This document shows positions 8,254 to 17,375 of a DNA stretch of 64,000 bases, in pieces. The notes beneath the pieces are model-generated. The model did no database searches and was not told where the DNA came from. It saw only the letters and a program-made list of their open reading frames with translations. The DNA lies in assembly GCA_963665155.2 (NCBI GenBank), contig OY761986.2, forward strand, positions 2,170,001-2,234,000. The letters run 5' to 3'. Position numbers and translations under genes: made by a program. The DNA is from UBA1141 sp963665155 (GTDB taxonomy: Bacteria; Chloroflexota; Dehalococcoidia; Lucifugimonadales; UBA3495). Each line of letters starts with the position of its first letter. Position 1 is the stretch's first letter.

Positions 8254-9059
8254 ACGAAATAGTGGCCGCCAAACGGCTTGAACTTGTCCTACAGAATGAA
8301 CAGGTGCCTCTCGAGGCATTGCTGGAACAAATCGCCAGGCAGCATGCGCCTCTGAGCTTGTCTGAAGCCCTGAACGTGGGTGGCATCCAGTTGATTGCCG
8401 AAGTAAAGAAAGCCTCGCCTTCCCGCGGCCTTCTGCGCCCCGACTTTGACCCGGAGCAACTCGCTGGCGTTTACGCATCCAATGGCGCGGCGGCAATATC
8501 CGTGCTCACGGACCTGCGTTTTCAAGGCGAATTGTCCCATCTGGCCCAAATTAAAAGCTCCGGCGCATCGGGGAGTGCGCCGGTGGTGCGCAAAGACTTC
8601 ATCTTCGACCCGTATCAGGTCTATGAAGCACGGGCAGTGGGAGCCGACGCATTTTTGCTGATCGTGGCCGTGTTGACACCGCAACTGCTCAAGGAACTTT
8701 TGGCCTTGGGGCGCCAATTGGGGATGCAGTCCTTGGTGGAAATCCATGACGAAGATGAATTGGCGACCGTGGTGGAGTCCGAGGCTCAAATCATAGGCAT
8801 CAACAACCGTGACTTGCGCACCTTCACCACCGACATAGCGGTGACCCAGCGTTTGGCGCCTTTGCTTCCCAAAGACAGGGTTGTGGTCAGCGAAAGCGGA
8901 ATTTTCAACCGGGAGCACTTGAGAGAACTAGGCGGCGGTCCGGCTAATAATGCCCTAGTTAATGCAGTCCTGGTTGGCGAAGCCTTGGTTACGGCTACCG
9001 ATGTGGCGGAGAAGGTTAAGGAATTGGCGGGAGCGTCGATACCCTCGACCGGAGGGTGA
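8238..9059 (+). CDS. trpC: Indole-3-glycerol phosphate synthase
   Basis: TrpC closes the indole ring from the TrpF product. The 273-residue TIM barrel shows the expected motifs: LIAEVKKASPSRG with the catalytic Lys, VVRKDFIFDPYQVYEA, GINNRDLRTF and VSESGI. It overlaps the preceding DUF2283 gene by 16 bases. It is a single-domain enzyme; trpF is a separate gene. Confidence 0.96.
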   Translation: MPNILDEIVAAKRLELVLQNEQVPLEALLEQIARQHAPLSLSEALNVGGIQLIAEVKKASPSRGLLRPDFDPEQLAGVYASNGAAAISVLTDLRFQGELSHLAQIKSSGASGSAPVVRKDFIFDPYQVYEARAVGADAFLLIVAVLTPQLLKELLALGRQLGMQSLVEIHDEDELATVVESEAQIIGINNRDLRTFTTDIAVTQRLAPLLPKDRVVVSESGIFNREHLRELGGGPANNALVNAVLVGEALVTATDVAEKVKELAGASIPSTGG

Positions 9060-9111
9060 CTCCGATTGCGTACTAGAGCCGGGTATCAGTCCAATTAGTA
9101 TCGATGCAAAG

Positions 9112-9807
9112 ATGAAAGTTAAAATTTGCGGCATCATGCGCCAGGAAGACGCAATTGCCGCCACCGAAGCGGGAGCCGATTTTGTGGGCATGATTTTTGT
9201 GCCCAAGCGCCATCGGCGATTGAACTCCCATGACGGTCGGGAAATTGCCCAGGCAGTCAGGGCGTCTTCTTCTTCGAATAGGGCTCAGGCTAATCGGGCT
9301 CGGGCGGACCAGGCTCCGAAAATAGTGGGTAATTTTGCCGACCAATCCCAAGAAGAAGTGAACCGTATCGTTCTCGAATGCGGCCTGGATTTTGTGCAGC
9401 TTTGCGGTCAAGAATCCGTAGAATTTTGTGGGCAAATAGATGCCGAAGTGATCAAGGTGGTACACGTAGATACCTCAGCCACCGGCACTGACTATGTAGA
9501 CCAAGTAGCGGAACGTATCCAGACCTATGCCGGGGTTGGTCACCTGGTTACTCTGGACCGCCTGGTAGCGGGGGTTCAGGGCGGCACCGGGCACAGCTTC
9601 GATTGGTCCATCGCCGCACAGTTGAGTCAAAGAGGTCTCCCCTTTGTGCTGGCGGGAGGGCTTTCCCCGGAAAACGTCGCCCAAGCCATAGCCAAGGTAC
9701 AACCCTGGGGCGTGGACGTGTCCAGCGGGGTGGAAACCGACGGAGTTAAAGACCAGGACAAAATCAGAGCCTTTATCAGTAACGCCCGCCAAAAAGCTGA
9801 CAGCTGA
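9112..9807 (+). CDS. trpF: Phosphoribosylanthranilate isomerase
   Basis: TrpF isomerises phosphoribosylanthranilate to the carboxyphenylamino-deoxyribulose phosphate. I take the ATG at 9112, giving 231 residues that begin MKVKICGIMRQEDA, the family start with the catalytic Cys. The FVQLCGQE and AGGLSPENV blocks follow. The end of the chain holds the conserved D-V-S-S-G-V-E. A polar insert of about 20 residues rich in Ala, Arg and Asn lies near residues 55-75 and looks like a loop expansion. Confidence 0.93.
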   Translation: MKVKICGIMRQEDAIAATEAGADFVGMIFVPKRHRRLNSHDGREIAQAVRASSSSNRAQANRARADQAPKIVGNFADQSQEEVNRIVLECGLDFVQLCGQESVEFCGQIDAEVIKVVHVDTSATGTDYVDQVAERIQTYAGVGHLVTLDRLVAGVQGGTGHSFDWSIAAQLSQRGLPFVLAGGLSPENVAQAIAKVQPWGVDVSSGVETDGVKDQDKIRAFISNARQKADS

Positions 9808-9847
9808 TCGCTGAAGGCTGATGGCTAATTAAACACTGAGGTGCCGA

Positions 9848-11056
9848 ATGGTAGCCAAGCCGCCCATAAAAATGCCTGACGACAAGGGCCGATTCGGAGA
9901 CTTCGGGGGCAAGTTCGTCCCCGAAACCCTCATGGCCGCTTTATTGGAACTTGAGTCAGCTTACGCCAGCGCCAAAGAGGACGCCGAGTTTCAAAATAGG
10001 CTTGGCTATCTATTGCATAACTATGCGGGAAGACCCACCGCTCTTTACTTTGCCGAGAATCTGACCAGGAAGTGCGGAGGCGCTAAAATCTACCTGAAAA
10101 GGGAGGATTTAGCCCATACCGGCGCCCACAAGATCAACAATGCCTTGGGACAAGCGCTTTTGGCCCAGCACATGGGCAAGCAGCGCATCATCGCCGAAAC
10201 CGGGGCTGGCCAGCACGGCGTGGCATCGGCAACCGCGTGTGCCATGCTGGGCATGGAATGCATCGTCTACATGGGCTCCGAGGATATCAAAAGGCAATCC
10301 CTCAACGTCTTCCGGATGAAATTGCTCGGTGCTGAAGTCATCCCCGTGGAAGCGGGAACCAAAACCCTGAAAGACGCGATTAACGAGGCCATCCGGGACT
10401 GGGTGACCAACGTTGAGTCAACCCACTATCTCATCGGCAGCGTAGTTGGCCCTCATCCTTATCCTATGCTGGTCCGTGACTTCCAGGCCATCATCGGTCG
10501 GGAAGCCCGTAGCCAGATTCTGGAAGCAGAAGGACGGTTGCCCGACTACGTAATCGCTTGCGTCGGCGGGGGAAGCAACTCCATTGGCACGTTCTACGAG
10601 TTCACCGGAGACGATTCCGTAAAACTGGTGGGGGTGGAGGCTGGCGGAGAGGGGATAGAATCCGGCAAGCATTCGGCAACTCTCAGCGTGGGACGCCCGG
10701 GCGTTCTCCATGGGTCCATGTCCTATTTGCTACAGGACGAGCACGGCCAGGTAAGCGAGGCCCATAGCATTTCCGCCGGGTTGGACTATCCTGGAGTGGG
10801 ACCGGAACATAGCTATTTGAAAGACTCGGGCCGGGCCCAATATCTTTCCATCGACGACACCCAGGCTCTGGAGGGGTTCCACCTGCTTTCTAGAACCGAG
10901 GGGATCATCCCGGCCCTTGAGCCTTCCCACGCCATCTCCTATGCGGTCCAATTGGCCAAGGAACTGCCCGCTGATAATATAGTTTTGGTATGCCTGAGCG
11001 GACGGGGAGACAAGGACATCCAAATCGTGGCCGAAGCCTCGGGCTTGGAAATCTAG
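9848..11056 (+). CDS. trpB: Tryptophan synthase beta chain
   Basis: TrpB condenses indole with serine using PLP. The 402-residue protein is of the canonical TrpB type, opening with DKGRFGDFGGKFVPETL. The PLP lysine lies in HTGAHKINN and the phosphate loop is CVGGGSNS. The alpha subunit normally follows directly, but trpA is absent here: 345 non-coding bases follow, then an unrelated SDR gene. The short tandem GCTGA-rich run before it (9796-9823) resembles dispersed repeats in other genomes. Confidence 0.96.
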   Translation: MVAKPPIKMPDDKGRFGDFGGKFVPETLMAALLELESAYASAKEDAEFQNRLGYLLHNYAGRPTALYFAENLTRKCGGAKIYLKREDLAHTGAHKINNALGQALLAQHMGKQRIIAETGAGQHGVASATACAMLGMECIVYMGSEDIKRQSLNVFRMKLLGAEVIPVEAGTKTLKDAINEAIRDWVTNVESTHYLIGSVVGPHPYPMLVRDFQAIIGREARSQILEAEGRLPDYVIACVGGGSNSIGTFYEFTGDDSVKLVGVEAGGEGIESGKHSATLSVGRPGVLHGSMSYLLQDEHGQVSEAHSISAGLDYPGVGPEHSYLKDSGRAQYLSIDDTQALEGFHLLSRTEGIIPALEPSHAISYAVQLAKELPADNIVLVCLSGRGDKDIQIVAEASGLEI

Positions 11057-11401
11057 CTGACAGCGTCAGTCTTTTCTGGAATCATCCTGGGACAATCCGG
11101 AGCCGAGTCGTGTCGTCAGTGGCTGAAGCAAGATTCAGGAATTACGGATAATCCGGTCTTAGCCCCTGGCTTTGTTCGACGATTTCCGAAGGTATAATGG
11201 CTGGAATGACCCAGAAAATAAGTATTGATCGATAGTAAACTGAGCCGTAATGTAGAGATCTCTTAAAGTGAAAAAACAGACGGTAAAAAGCGAGCGGTGA
11301 AACATCGAGCAGTTTTGGCGAACCTTGTGACGTTGATATAATGTATCGGTTCGCCGTCGTCGCCCCTTACGCTTGAAACTCATGAATCGGGAGGCCTGAA
11401 A
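11057..11401. other. Intergenic gap after trpB
   Basis: I find no gene, and no trpA remnant, in these 345 bases. Two TATAAT boxes are present (11193-11198 and 11337-11342). The second has a plausible -35 and is listed separately. No clear terminator was found after trpB. Confidence 0.6.
11315..11342 (+). promoter_or_regulatory. Possible promoter of the SDR gene
   Basis: TTGGCG (11315-11320) and TATAAT (11337-11342) are separated by 16 bases, 59 bases before the SDR start. The -10 is perfect and the -35 moderate. Confidence 0.45.
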
Positions 11402-12199
11402 ATGGACATGGGATTACAGGACAAAGTAGCAATAATCACCGGTGGTAGCGAAGGAATCGGCAAGGCCGCCGCTCTTAGCATGGCTAAAGAAGGGGCGAGG
11501 GTTGTTATCGTAGCTCGCCGCGCCGACGTTTTGGAGAAAGCGGCACAGGACATCAAGACCGCCACAGAGGGCGTGGTCCTGCCTATCGTTGCCGACGTGA
11601 CCGACAGGGATGCCGCAAACCGTGTGGTCCAAGCCGCTATAGATAACTATGGCCGGGTGGATATTCTGGTTAATAACGCTGGCGCGTCCATGGCAAAGGC
11701 CTTTGAAAGCGTCAGTGACGATGATTGGGAAGGCGACTTTGACCTGAAAGTGTGGGGAGCTGTTCGCTTCATTCGCACCGTGCTACCCCACATGCGCAAC
11801 GTGGGCGGCGGGCGCATCATCAACGTAACAAACCTGGGCGGGCGTACCCCCGGGGCGAATTCCATGCCCACTTCTATATCCAGAGCTACCGGCATTGCCA
11901 TCACCAAAGGGTTGTCGAAAGATTTGGCTAAAGACAACATTCTGGTGTCTACGGTGTGCATCGGTCTGGTTAAGAGCGCTCAGCACGAACGGCGTTACGA
12001 TGCACGGAAGCAGTCCGAACCGGGCCTGAGTGAGGATACTTTCTACGACGAGTTGGCCCAAGGTCGCTCGGTACCTCTCGGTAGGGTTGCGGAAGCCGAG
12101 GAAGCTGGCGATGTCATTGCGTTTTTGGCGTCGGACCGGGCCAGTTACCTGACGGGCATTGCGGTAAATATTGACGGTGGGTCTTCCGCAGTTCTTTAA
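11402..12199 (+). CDS. SDR-fold protein lacking the YxxxK pair
   Basis: The product of about 265 residues is a classical-length short-chain dehydrogenase/reductase. It has the cofactor glycine motif TGGSEGIGKA, DVTDRDAA, the NNAGAS motif and the C-terminal VNIDGGSSAVL. At the active site, where Tyr-x-x-x-Lys should stand, it reads TSISR. The proton-donating Tyr and the Lys are therefore replaced by Thr and Arg. It may be a divergent subfamily with another activity, or catalytically inactive. Its own promoter is likely. Confidence 0.85.
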   Translation: MDMGLQDKVAIITGGSEGIGKAAALSMAKEGARVVIVARRADVLEKAAQDIKTATEGVVLPIVADVTDRDAANRVVQAAIDNYGRVDILVNNAGASMAKAFESVSDDDWEGDFDLKVWGAVRFIRTVLPHMRNVGGGRIINVTNLGGRTPGANSMPTSISRATGIAITKGLSKDLAKDNILVSTVCIGLVKSAQHERRYDARKQSEPGLSEDTFYDELAQGRSVPLGRVAEAEEAGDVIAFLASDRASYLTGIAVNIDGGSSAVL

Positions 12200-12338
12200 C
12201 GCCTGCGATTACCGGGGCCGGGCAGTTTCCCCGTCATGGTGTTTTGTGTTACTAATTGGTTTTATAGACCACGGCTATCTAATCACCCAATGACCTACCT
12301 AGGACTGGGTAGATCTCTCAATGGTATACATTGCGACA

Positions 12339-12390
12339 CGAAAATCCCCCTCGGTCCCCCTTTGCAAAGGGGGACCGAGGGGGATTTTCG
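12339..12390. repeat. 52-bp perfect palindrome without loop
   Basis: Arms of 26 bases meet at TTTGCAAA with no spacer; they are C-rich in the left arm and G-rich in the right. It lies in the 264-base gap between the SDR and aminotransferase genes. The core matches the palindrome at 4175-4238. Similar C/G-rich palindromes recur in many bacterial genomes as dispersed repeats; that statement is from memory. Confidence 0.9.
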
Positions 12391-12463
12391 GCGACACAAC
12401 GCTGATTCATACGCTAATTAAAACAATGACCAACAATTGGCTTAAATTATTTGGAGGGAGCAA

Positions 12464-13657
12464 GTGGCTGAATCGATAATCTCCGGATTTCAAATGCCCC
12501 AAAGAGTCCTAATGGGGGCGGGACCAAGTTCGGTCCACCCCCGGGTACTTCAAGCTATGACTTTGCCGGTGGTGGGGCACTTGGACCCGGCATTCTTCGA
12601 GGTAATGGACGACGTTTGCTCCATGCTCCGCGAGGTGTACCACACGTCCAACTTCATGACTGTTCCCCTTTCATCAACCGGAACCGGGGCGATGGAGGCA
12701 GCCTGCGCCAACATCATAGAACGGGGAGATACCGTGATTGTCTGCCGCAACGGCTACTTCGGAGTCCGCTTGGCCGATATAGCCGAGCGTTGCGGCGCAG
12801 AAGTCCACATGGTCGACTCGCCTTGGGGAAAGCCGGTGGACCCCGATGATTTAGCTAAAGAACTTGCGAAGCACACTAAGGTCAAGGCTGTTGGCGTCGT
12901 TCACGCCGAAACGTCGACGGGGGTGCTTACCCCGCTGCCCGATATAATCGACTTGGTCCATAACCACGATGCGGTTGTCATAGTCGACGCTGTCACGTCA
13001 CTGGGAGGACACGAGGTAAGGGTCGACGACTGGGGCATAGATGTTTGCTACAGCGCCACCCAGAAGTGCCTGGGAGCGCCTCCGGGATTGGCCCCGATTA
13101 GCCTGGGGCCAAGAGCCATGGAAGTAATTAACAACCGAAAGACCACGGTAGAAAGCTTCTACTTCAGCCTGCAGGACCTGGAAAGTTACTGGTCCGAGCG
13201 CCGGGTCTACCATCACACCGCTCCGATTTCCATGACCTACGCACTGCGGGAAGCCCTGTGCATGATGATGGAGGAAGGGTTGGAGAACCGCTTGCAGCGC
13301 CACGCCCGGGTTGCGTCGGCCCTTCGAGCCGGGCTGGAAGCGATGGGAATGAGGCTTTTGGCCGAACCGGAGTATCGATTGAACCCCTTGACCGCCATAC
13401 TAGTGCCCGATGGTATTGATGACGCCACCGTGAGGGGCAAGTTGCTCAACGGCTACAACATTGAGATAGGCGGCGGATTGGGAGAGTTGAGGGGCAAGGT
13501 CTGGCGCATTGGTCTAATGGGAGATTCAGCCAGAGAGACCAATGTTTTTGCGGTGCTGTCCGCCCTCGAGATTATCCTCTCCGGAGAAGGCTACGAAGTC
13601 GCCTACGGCGCCAGCCTAGCAGCGGCCCAACAAGCTATCTCCAGCTTTGTTGGATAG
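12464..13657 (+). CDS. Class V aminotransferase (alanine/serine-glyoxylate type)
   Basis: The 397-residue PLP enzyme starts at a GTG after GGAGGG. It opens with the GAGPSSVHPRVLQAM block of alanine-glyoxylate and serine-glyoxylate aminotransferases. The PLP lysine lies in SATQKCLGAPPG and the aspartate in VDAVTSLGG. These enzymes convert glyoxylate to glycine. The glycolate oxidase genes converging on it supply glyoxylate, so a glycolate-to-glycine route is likely. The amino donor cannot be told from sequence, and a ureidoglycine aminotransferase is an alternative. Confidence 0.88.
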   Translation: MAESIISGFQMPQRVLMGAGPSSVHPRVLQAMTLPVVGHLDPAFFEVMDDVCSMLREVYHTSNFMTVPLSSTGTGAMEAACANIIERGDTVIVCRNGYFGVRLADIAERCGAEVHMVDSPWGKPVDPDDLAKELAKHTKVKAVGVVHAETSTGVLTPLPDIIDLVHNHDAVVIVDAVTSLGGHEVRVDDWGIDVCYSATQKCLGAPPGLAPISLGPRAMEVINNRKTTVESFYFSLQDLESYWSERRVYHHTAPISMTYALREALCMMMEEGLENRLQRHARVASALRAGLEAMGMRLLAEPEYRLNPLTAILVPDGIDDATVRGKLLNGYNIEIGGGLGELRGKVWRIGLMGDSARETNVFAVLSALEIILSGEGYEVAYGASLAAAQQAISSFVG

Positions 13658-13828
13658 GGTCCCGTAGCCGAAATTTCTTAAACTGCCCTTGCTTTTGAAC
13701 CGGCGTTCTTTCCGGGACTAGCGTCCGAATAGCCACGGGTAATGGCTTGGCTTTTTCTATGTGCTATCTGCCAGTATCCCGCCTTGCTGACTGAAAAATG
13801 CCGACGGGAATCTTCCAGCAAATCACGT

Positions 13829-15232
13829 CTAGGATGTCGGGCTGGCCTCTTCGGCCCTATAAGCTTCGTCCAAGACGTCGACGACGTGAACAGCACCGCC
13901 ATTTTTCTGTTCCTCGCGAAGTGCCCTGTCGATCTGCATCATGCAACCGGGATTGGCGGTGACGACCTGCTGTGCGCCGGTCGCCCGGATGTGTCCCATT
14001 TTACGGGCTAGAATGCTCGCCGCCATCTCCTTTTGCAACACCGAGTATAAGCCGGCCGCTCCGCAGCACATGGCTGCGTCTTCCATTTCGATGAGTTCCA
14101 ACCCTGGGATTGACTGAAGAATTTGCCGGGGTGCCGAGGTTATTCTCTGGGCGTGGGCTAGGTGGCAAGGGTCTTGGTAGGTCACCTTGCGGTTCACGGC
14201 ACCCTTCGGGTGCTGGAAGGGCAAGGAAACCAGTAACTCCGTGATGTCCTCGGTCAATTCGCTGAATCGCCGGGCTGGCTCAGCGTACTGCGGGTCGTCG
14301 GCCAACAGTTGGTAATACTCCTTCATTGCCGAGCCGCAGCCTGCTGACGACACCACAATCCGGTCCACGCCCGATTCCAAGAACACGTCGATGTTGCGGC
14401 GGGCCATGATTCGCCCATACTCCAGGTCACCGCCGTGTATGTTGAGGGCACCGCAGCAGCCTTGTCCCACCGGCACGACAACATCGCAACCGTTGCGTGT
14501 AAGAACCCGCACCGTTGCAGCCATGGTGTTGCCCTGAACCAAGGGCATTACGCAACCGGAAAGGAGCCCCACAGTGAGTTTCGGAGGAGCGCCTTTTGCT
14601 AAGCTACCAGCCGGAAAGCCACGGGCCGGGTATTTTTCTTTCCTGGGGCCGAAGAAGTCTCCCCGCATGTCGGGCAACTGGCTCTCCAATTCGTCCAGGT
14701 TGCCTGGGAGTATGTTCAGGGCGTGGGAGCCTCTGACCAGCTTCTGCAGGCCGGAGCGTTGATAGAGGCGGATAGCATGAGCGCCCAAACGCAGTCGTTT
14801 AGTATGGGGCAGTCCAGCCCTAAGAAAAAGCCGACTGACCGGCTTGCTGGCCGACGAGCCGGTTTTTTGGGTGAGCATCTGAGACCGGGTTTTCTCCATG
14901 ATCCGACCGTAGGGCACGCCGGAAGGGCAGACCGCCTCGCAGGCCCGGCATTGAAGGCAGGCGTCCCAGTGGGAGGTGACCCTGGGGGTGATTTCCAACC
15001 GGCCCTCGTTCACCGCCTTCATCAGGGCGATTCGGCCTCGGGGCGACTCGGTCTCCAGTCCTGTGTCGACGTAGGTAGGGCAGGAGCTAAGGCACAACCC
15101 GCAGTGTACGCAGCGGTACATGTCCGCTTCTTCAGGGGCATCCGACCCCATAAAGCCGCTTGGGGTAAAAACCGGGGCGGGCGTCGGTTCTGCTGCCGTT
15201 TCTTGCGTCTCTTGGCCTGGCAGGTCGGACAT
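13829..15232 (-). CDS. glcF: Glycolate oxidase iron-sulfur subunit
   Basis: The 467-residue protein has two ferredoxin-type 4Fe-4S motifs, CVHCGLCLSSCP (about residues 41-52) and CLQCRACEAVCP (about 92-103). Two Cys-rich CCG domains follow, with GQGCCGALN and DAAMCCGAAG. This is the GlcF layout; it carries electrons from the flavin subunits to the quinone pool. Its ATG overlaps the glcE stop by one base, so translation is coupled. Confidence 0.93.
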   Translation of the reverse strand: MSDLPGQETQETAAEPTPAPVFTPSGFMGSDAPEEADMYRCVHCGLCLSSCPTYVDTGLETESPRGRIALMKAVNEGRLEITPRVTSHWDACLQCRACEAVCPSGVPYGRIMEKTRSQMLTQKTGSSASKPVSRLFLRAGLPHTKRLRLGAHAIRLYQRSGLQKLVRGSHALNILPGNLDELESQLPDMRGDFFGPRKEKYPARGFPAGSLAKGAPPKLTVGLLSGCVMPLVQGNTMAATVRVLTRNGCDVVVPVGQGCCGALNIHGGDLEYGRIMARRNIDVFLESGVDRIVVSSAGCGSAMKEYYQLLADDPQYAEPARRFSELTEDITELLVSLPFQHPKGAVNRKVTYQDPCHLAHAQRITSAPRQILQSIPGLELIEMEDAAMCCGAAGLYSVLQKEMAASILARKMGHIRATGAQQVVTANPGCMMQIDRALREEQKNGGAVHVVDVLDEAYRAEEASPTS

Positions 15233-16593
15233 TAGATTTTCCCCACGAACCGGCCGGGACTCATGATTCCCAACGGGTCGAACTCTTGCTTAATCCGGTG
15301 CATTATTTCCATACCGCCAGGCTGGTCGCCCCACACATCAATTACCTTCTTCAGCGACAGAGGACAGAATTCCACCACGGCGCTCCCCCCTGCCTCACGG
15401 GCATACTCTCGAATTTTTAGAATCGCCTCCAGAACCAATCCATCATCCAGCCAATCGCCAACCGAGCCCGCCCACCAGAAAAAGCGCACTTGGCCGAATC
15501 CGGGGTCTGCCAGAATTCCTGGGGGCAGCCCTAGAGGAGCGTCCCGGAGGCACCGGCTAATCATGTCCGACAACGCCGAAGGCGGCACATTTGATTTAAT
15601 GCTCAAGTAGGGTTGGGCGTTGGGAGCCCAGCCAAGGTCGGTTACACCTTTCAATAAAGAGCGCCCTTCTGTCTCGGTCATGCTGGTTACTGCAACGCTG
15701 CCGGACTCTTTTAAAAGTCTCCCGGTATCTTCCAGTTGACGGTTGACGGCACCGGGCCGGCCCGCAAAGAAGGCGATTGCCATTGCCTCGTCTCTAGCTG
15801 GCTGTTCCAACAAACCCTCTTGGGCATTAATACGTTGAATCGCCTGAACGTCCATAACCTGCACGCCTTGGGGACCGAAGGGTTGCCGCAGCAGCTTTCC
15901 GCTGGCGGCAATTGCCTCGGACAATCCTGAAAAGCGGGCGACCATGGCCCCGTGACCCGTGGGGTAGGGCGAAAGCTTGAAAGTCGCTTCCACGATCACA
16001 CCCAAGGTGCCCAGAGAGCCCGTGTAAAGCTTGTTTAAGTCATAACCGGTGACGTTCTTGACCACTTTGCCACCGGCCTTGGTCTCCGTCCCGTCGGCCC
16101 CGACCACCGAGATGCCGATAAGCCAGTCCCGTGGTTGCCGGTAGGAATAACGCAATGGCCCACTGGCGTTGGCCGCCAATATCCCGCCGATTGTGGAGGT
16201 TTGGGCCAGTGGGGCTTCCAGGGGCAGGAACTTTCCGCCGACGGCCAACTCCCGTTGCAACTGCTCCAGGGTAATCCCCGCTTGCACCGTGGCAGTCAGG
16301 TCGGCGGGCTGATAGTCCAACATTTGCGATTGGCGGCTCAAGTCCAGAACCAGCCCAACTTCTTCAGGCACGTTGCCCAAGACCAACTGGGTACCGCCGC
16401 CTCTAGGGAATACGGAATGCCGCTGGCTCGAAGCCCAGCGCATGATCTCGGATGTGGCCTTCCGGTCTCCCGGTCGTAGCGCCGCCCGAGGTTCAATTCC
16501 ATCAAGGGCGTAATCGCCAAGCCGCTGTTGGGGGACGATGGCTTCGGGGTTCAAGAGGCCGGTTAAGTTTTCAGGTAGGTTTATCTGGGTCAA
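15232..16593 (-). CDS. glcE: Glycolate oxidase FAD-binding subunit GlcE
   Basis: The 453-residue protein has the PCMH-type FAD-binding domain, with PRGGGTQL and TSTIGGILAANASGP, and then GGKVVKNVTGYDLNKLYTGS, characteristic of GlcE. It partners GlcD and GlcF. Order on the minus strand is glcD, antitoxin, broken relE, membrane protein, glcE, glcF. Confidence 0.92.
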   Translation of the reverse strand: MTQINLPENLTGLLNPEAIVPQQRLGDYALDGIEPRAALRPGDRKATSEIMRWASSQRHSVFPRGGGTQLVLGNVPEEVGLVLDLSRQSQMLDYQPADLTATVQAGITLEQLQRELAVGGKFLPLEAPLAQTSTIGGILAANASGPLRYSYRQPRDWLIGISVVGADGTETKAGGKVVKNVTGYDLNKLYTGSLGTLGVIVEATFKLSPYPTGHGAMVARFSGLSEAIAASGKLLRQPFGPQGVQVMDVQAIQRINAQEGLLEQPARDEAMAIAFFAGRPGAVNRQLEDTGRLLKESGSVAVTSMTETEGRSLLKGVTDLGWAPNAQPYLSIKSNVPPSALSDMISRCLRDAPLGLPPGILADPGFGQVRFFWWAGSVGDWLDDGLVLEAILKIREYAREAGGSAVVEFCPLSLKKVIDVWGDQPGGMEIMHRIKQEFDPLGIMSPGRFVGKI

Positions 16594-16605
16594 TTTTCAG
16601 AATGC

Positions 16606-17097
16606 TCAACCGAGTAAATTTGGCGGCTTAATTTGCGGGCCTGATTTACCGGTAAATTTACGTAATGCTACGATACCGATGATAACGCAGAATATCCAAA
16701 GTATAACCATACTAGGCACCAGCCACGGTAGCAAGAAAACGGAGACGGTACAGGAAGCGTTGCTTAGCTGGCTTTCCGACCCAGGGACGGCGGCATAGTA
16801 CGCCAAAGCCGCTTGGGGCAGGGCAAATTGGGCCGCCCCCATTATGCCCGCAAGCCCGCCCGCTTGCCTGGCCGTCGGTGATTTAGAGAATAGCCAAGCC
16901 AACGGAACAAGGCTCAGAACTCCGGGCAGAAAGGCCAAGCGCACGTGCTTTGCCTCCCACCAAGTCTCCTCACCGCCGCATTGGGGCATAAAGCTGAGAA
17001 TCGCAAAGCCAGCCAGTCCGGCGACCAGGGGGAGAACAAGCACGAGTAAAAGCGGCGAACGAGGGCTTTCGAGAGACATATTTCTGAGAATTGGCAT
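16606..17097 (-). CDS. Hypothetical multi-pass membrane protein
   Basis: The product of up to 163 residues (or 157 from the second Met) has about four hydrophobic segments and ends in a basic tail. I recognise no family. It lies 12 bases upstream of glcE on the same strand, so it is probably cotranscribed. It may have no link to glycolate. Confidence 0.6.
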   Translation of the reverse strand: MPILRNMSLESPRSPLLLVLVLPLVAGLAGFAILSFMPQCGGEETWWEAKHVRLAFLPGVLSLVPLAWLFSKSPTARQAGGLAGIMGAAQFALPQAALAYYAAVPGSESQLSNASCTVSVFLLPWLVPSMVILWIFCVIIGIVALRKFTGKSGPQIKPPNLLG

Positions 17098-17239
17098 TCA
17101 GGGCTAGATTTAGCGATTCAGACGGTTCTGCCTGGCCATTCTAAGGCCGAATCGACAACGATCGCATCGCGCGACCATCACCATCCTGCAACTGTATAGG
17201 CGCAGTTGCGAGCGAATGCTTACTGAGCCGAGAAGAATA

Positions 17240-17375
17240 TTATCCCCTTCGGTAAACCTCTCGCCGGTGACCAATTGCGAACACGGATATCAGTTTCTAT
17301 TCGCCCCGGTGTTGCTTCACAACTCTCGAGTTCCCGAGCAGCGGTTCGGTTGAGTTCTATGAAGTATTCCGCCAT
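17240..17375 (-). pseudogene. RelE-type toxin remnant
   Basis: From an ATG at 17375 the frame reads MAEYFIELNRTAARELES, a typical RelE/ParE beginning. The family C-terminus IGHRREVYRRG is found in a different frame, ending at TAA 17240-17242. The middle of the gene, including most of the catalytic core, is missing. The remaining frame runs on to 17220 as nonsense sequence. The start overlaps the end of the antitoxin gene, the normal arrangement for such pairs. The toxin is certainly inactive as it stands. Confidence 0.8.

Noticed and set aside
14723..15235. A 170-residue plus-strand frame inside glcF
   Set aside because: It is opposite a well-supported glcF with intact iron-sulfur motifs; it is a shadow of high GC codons.
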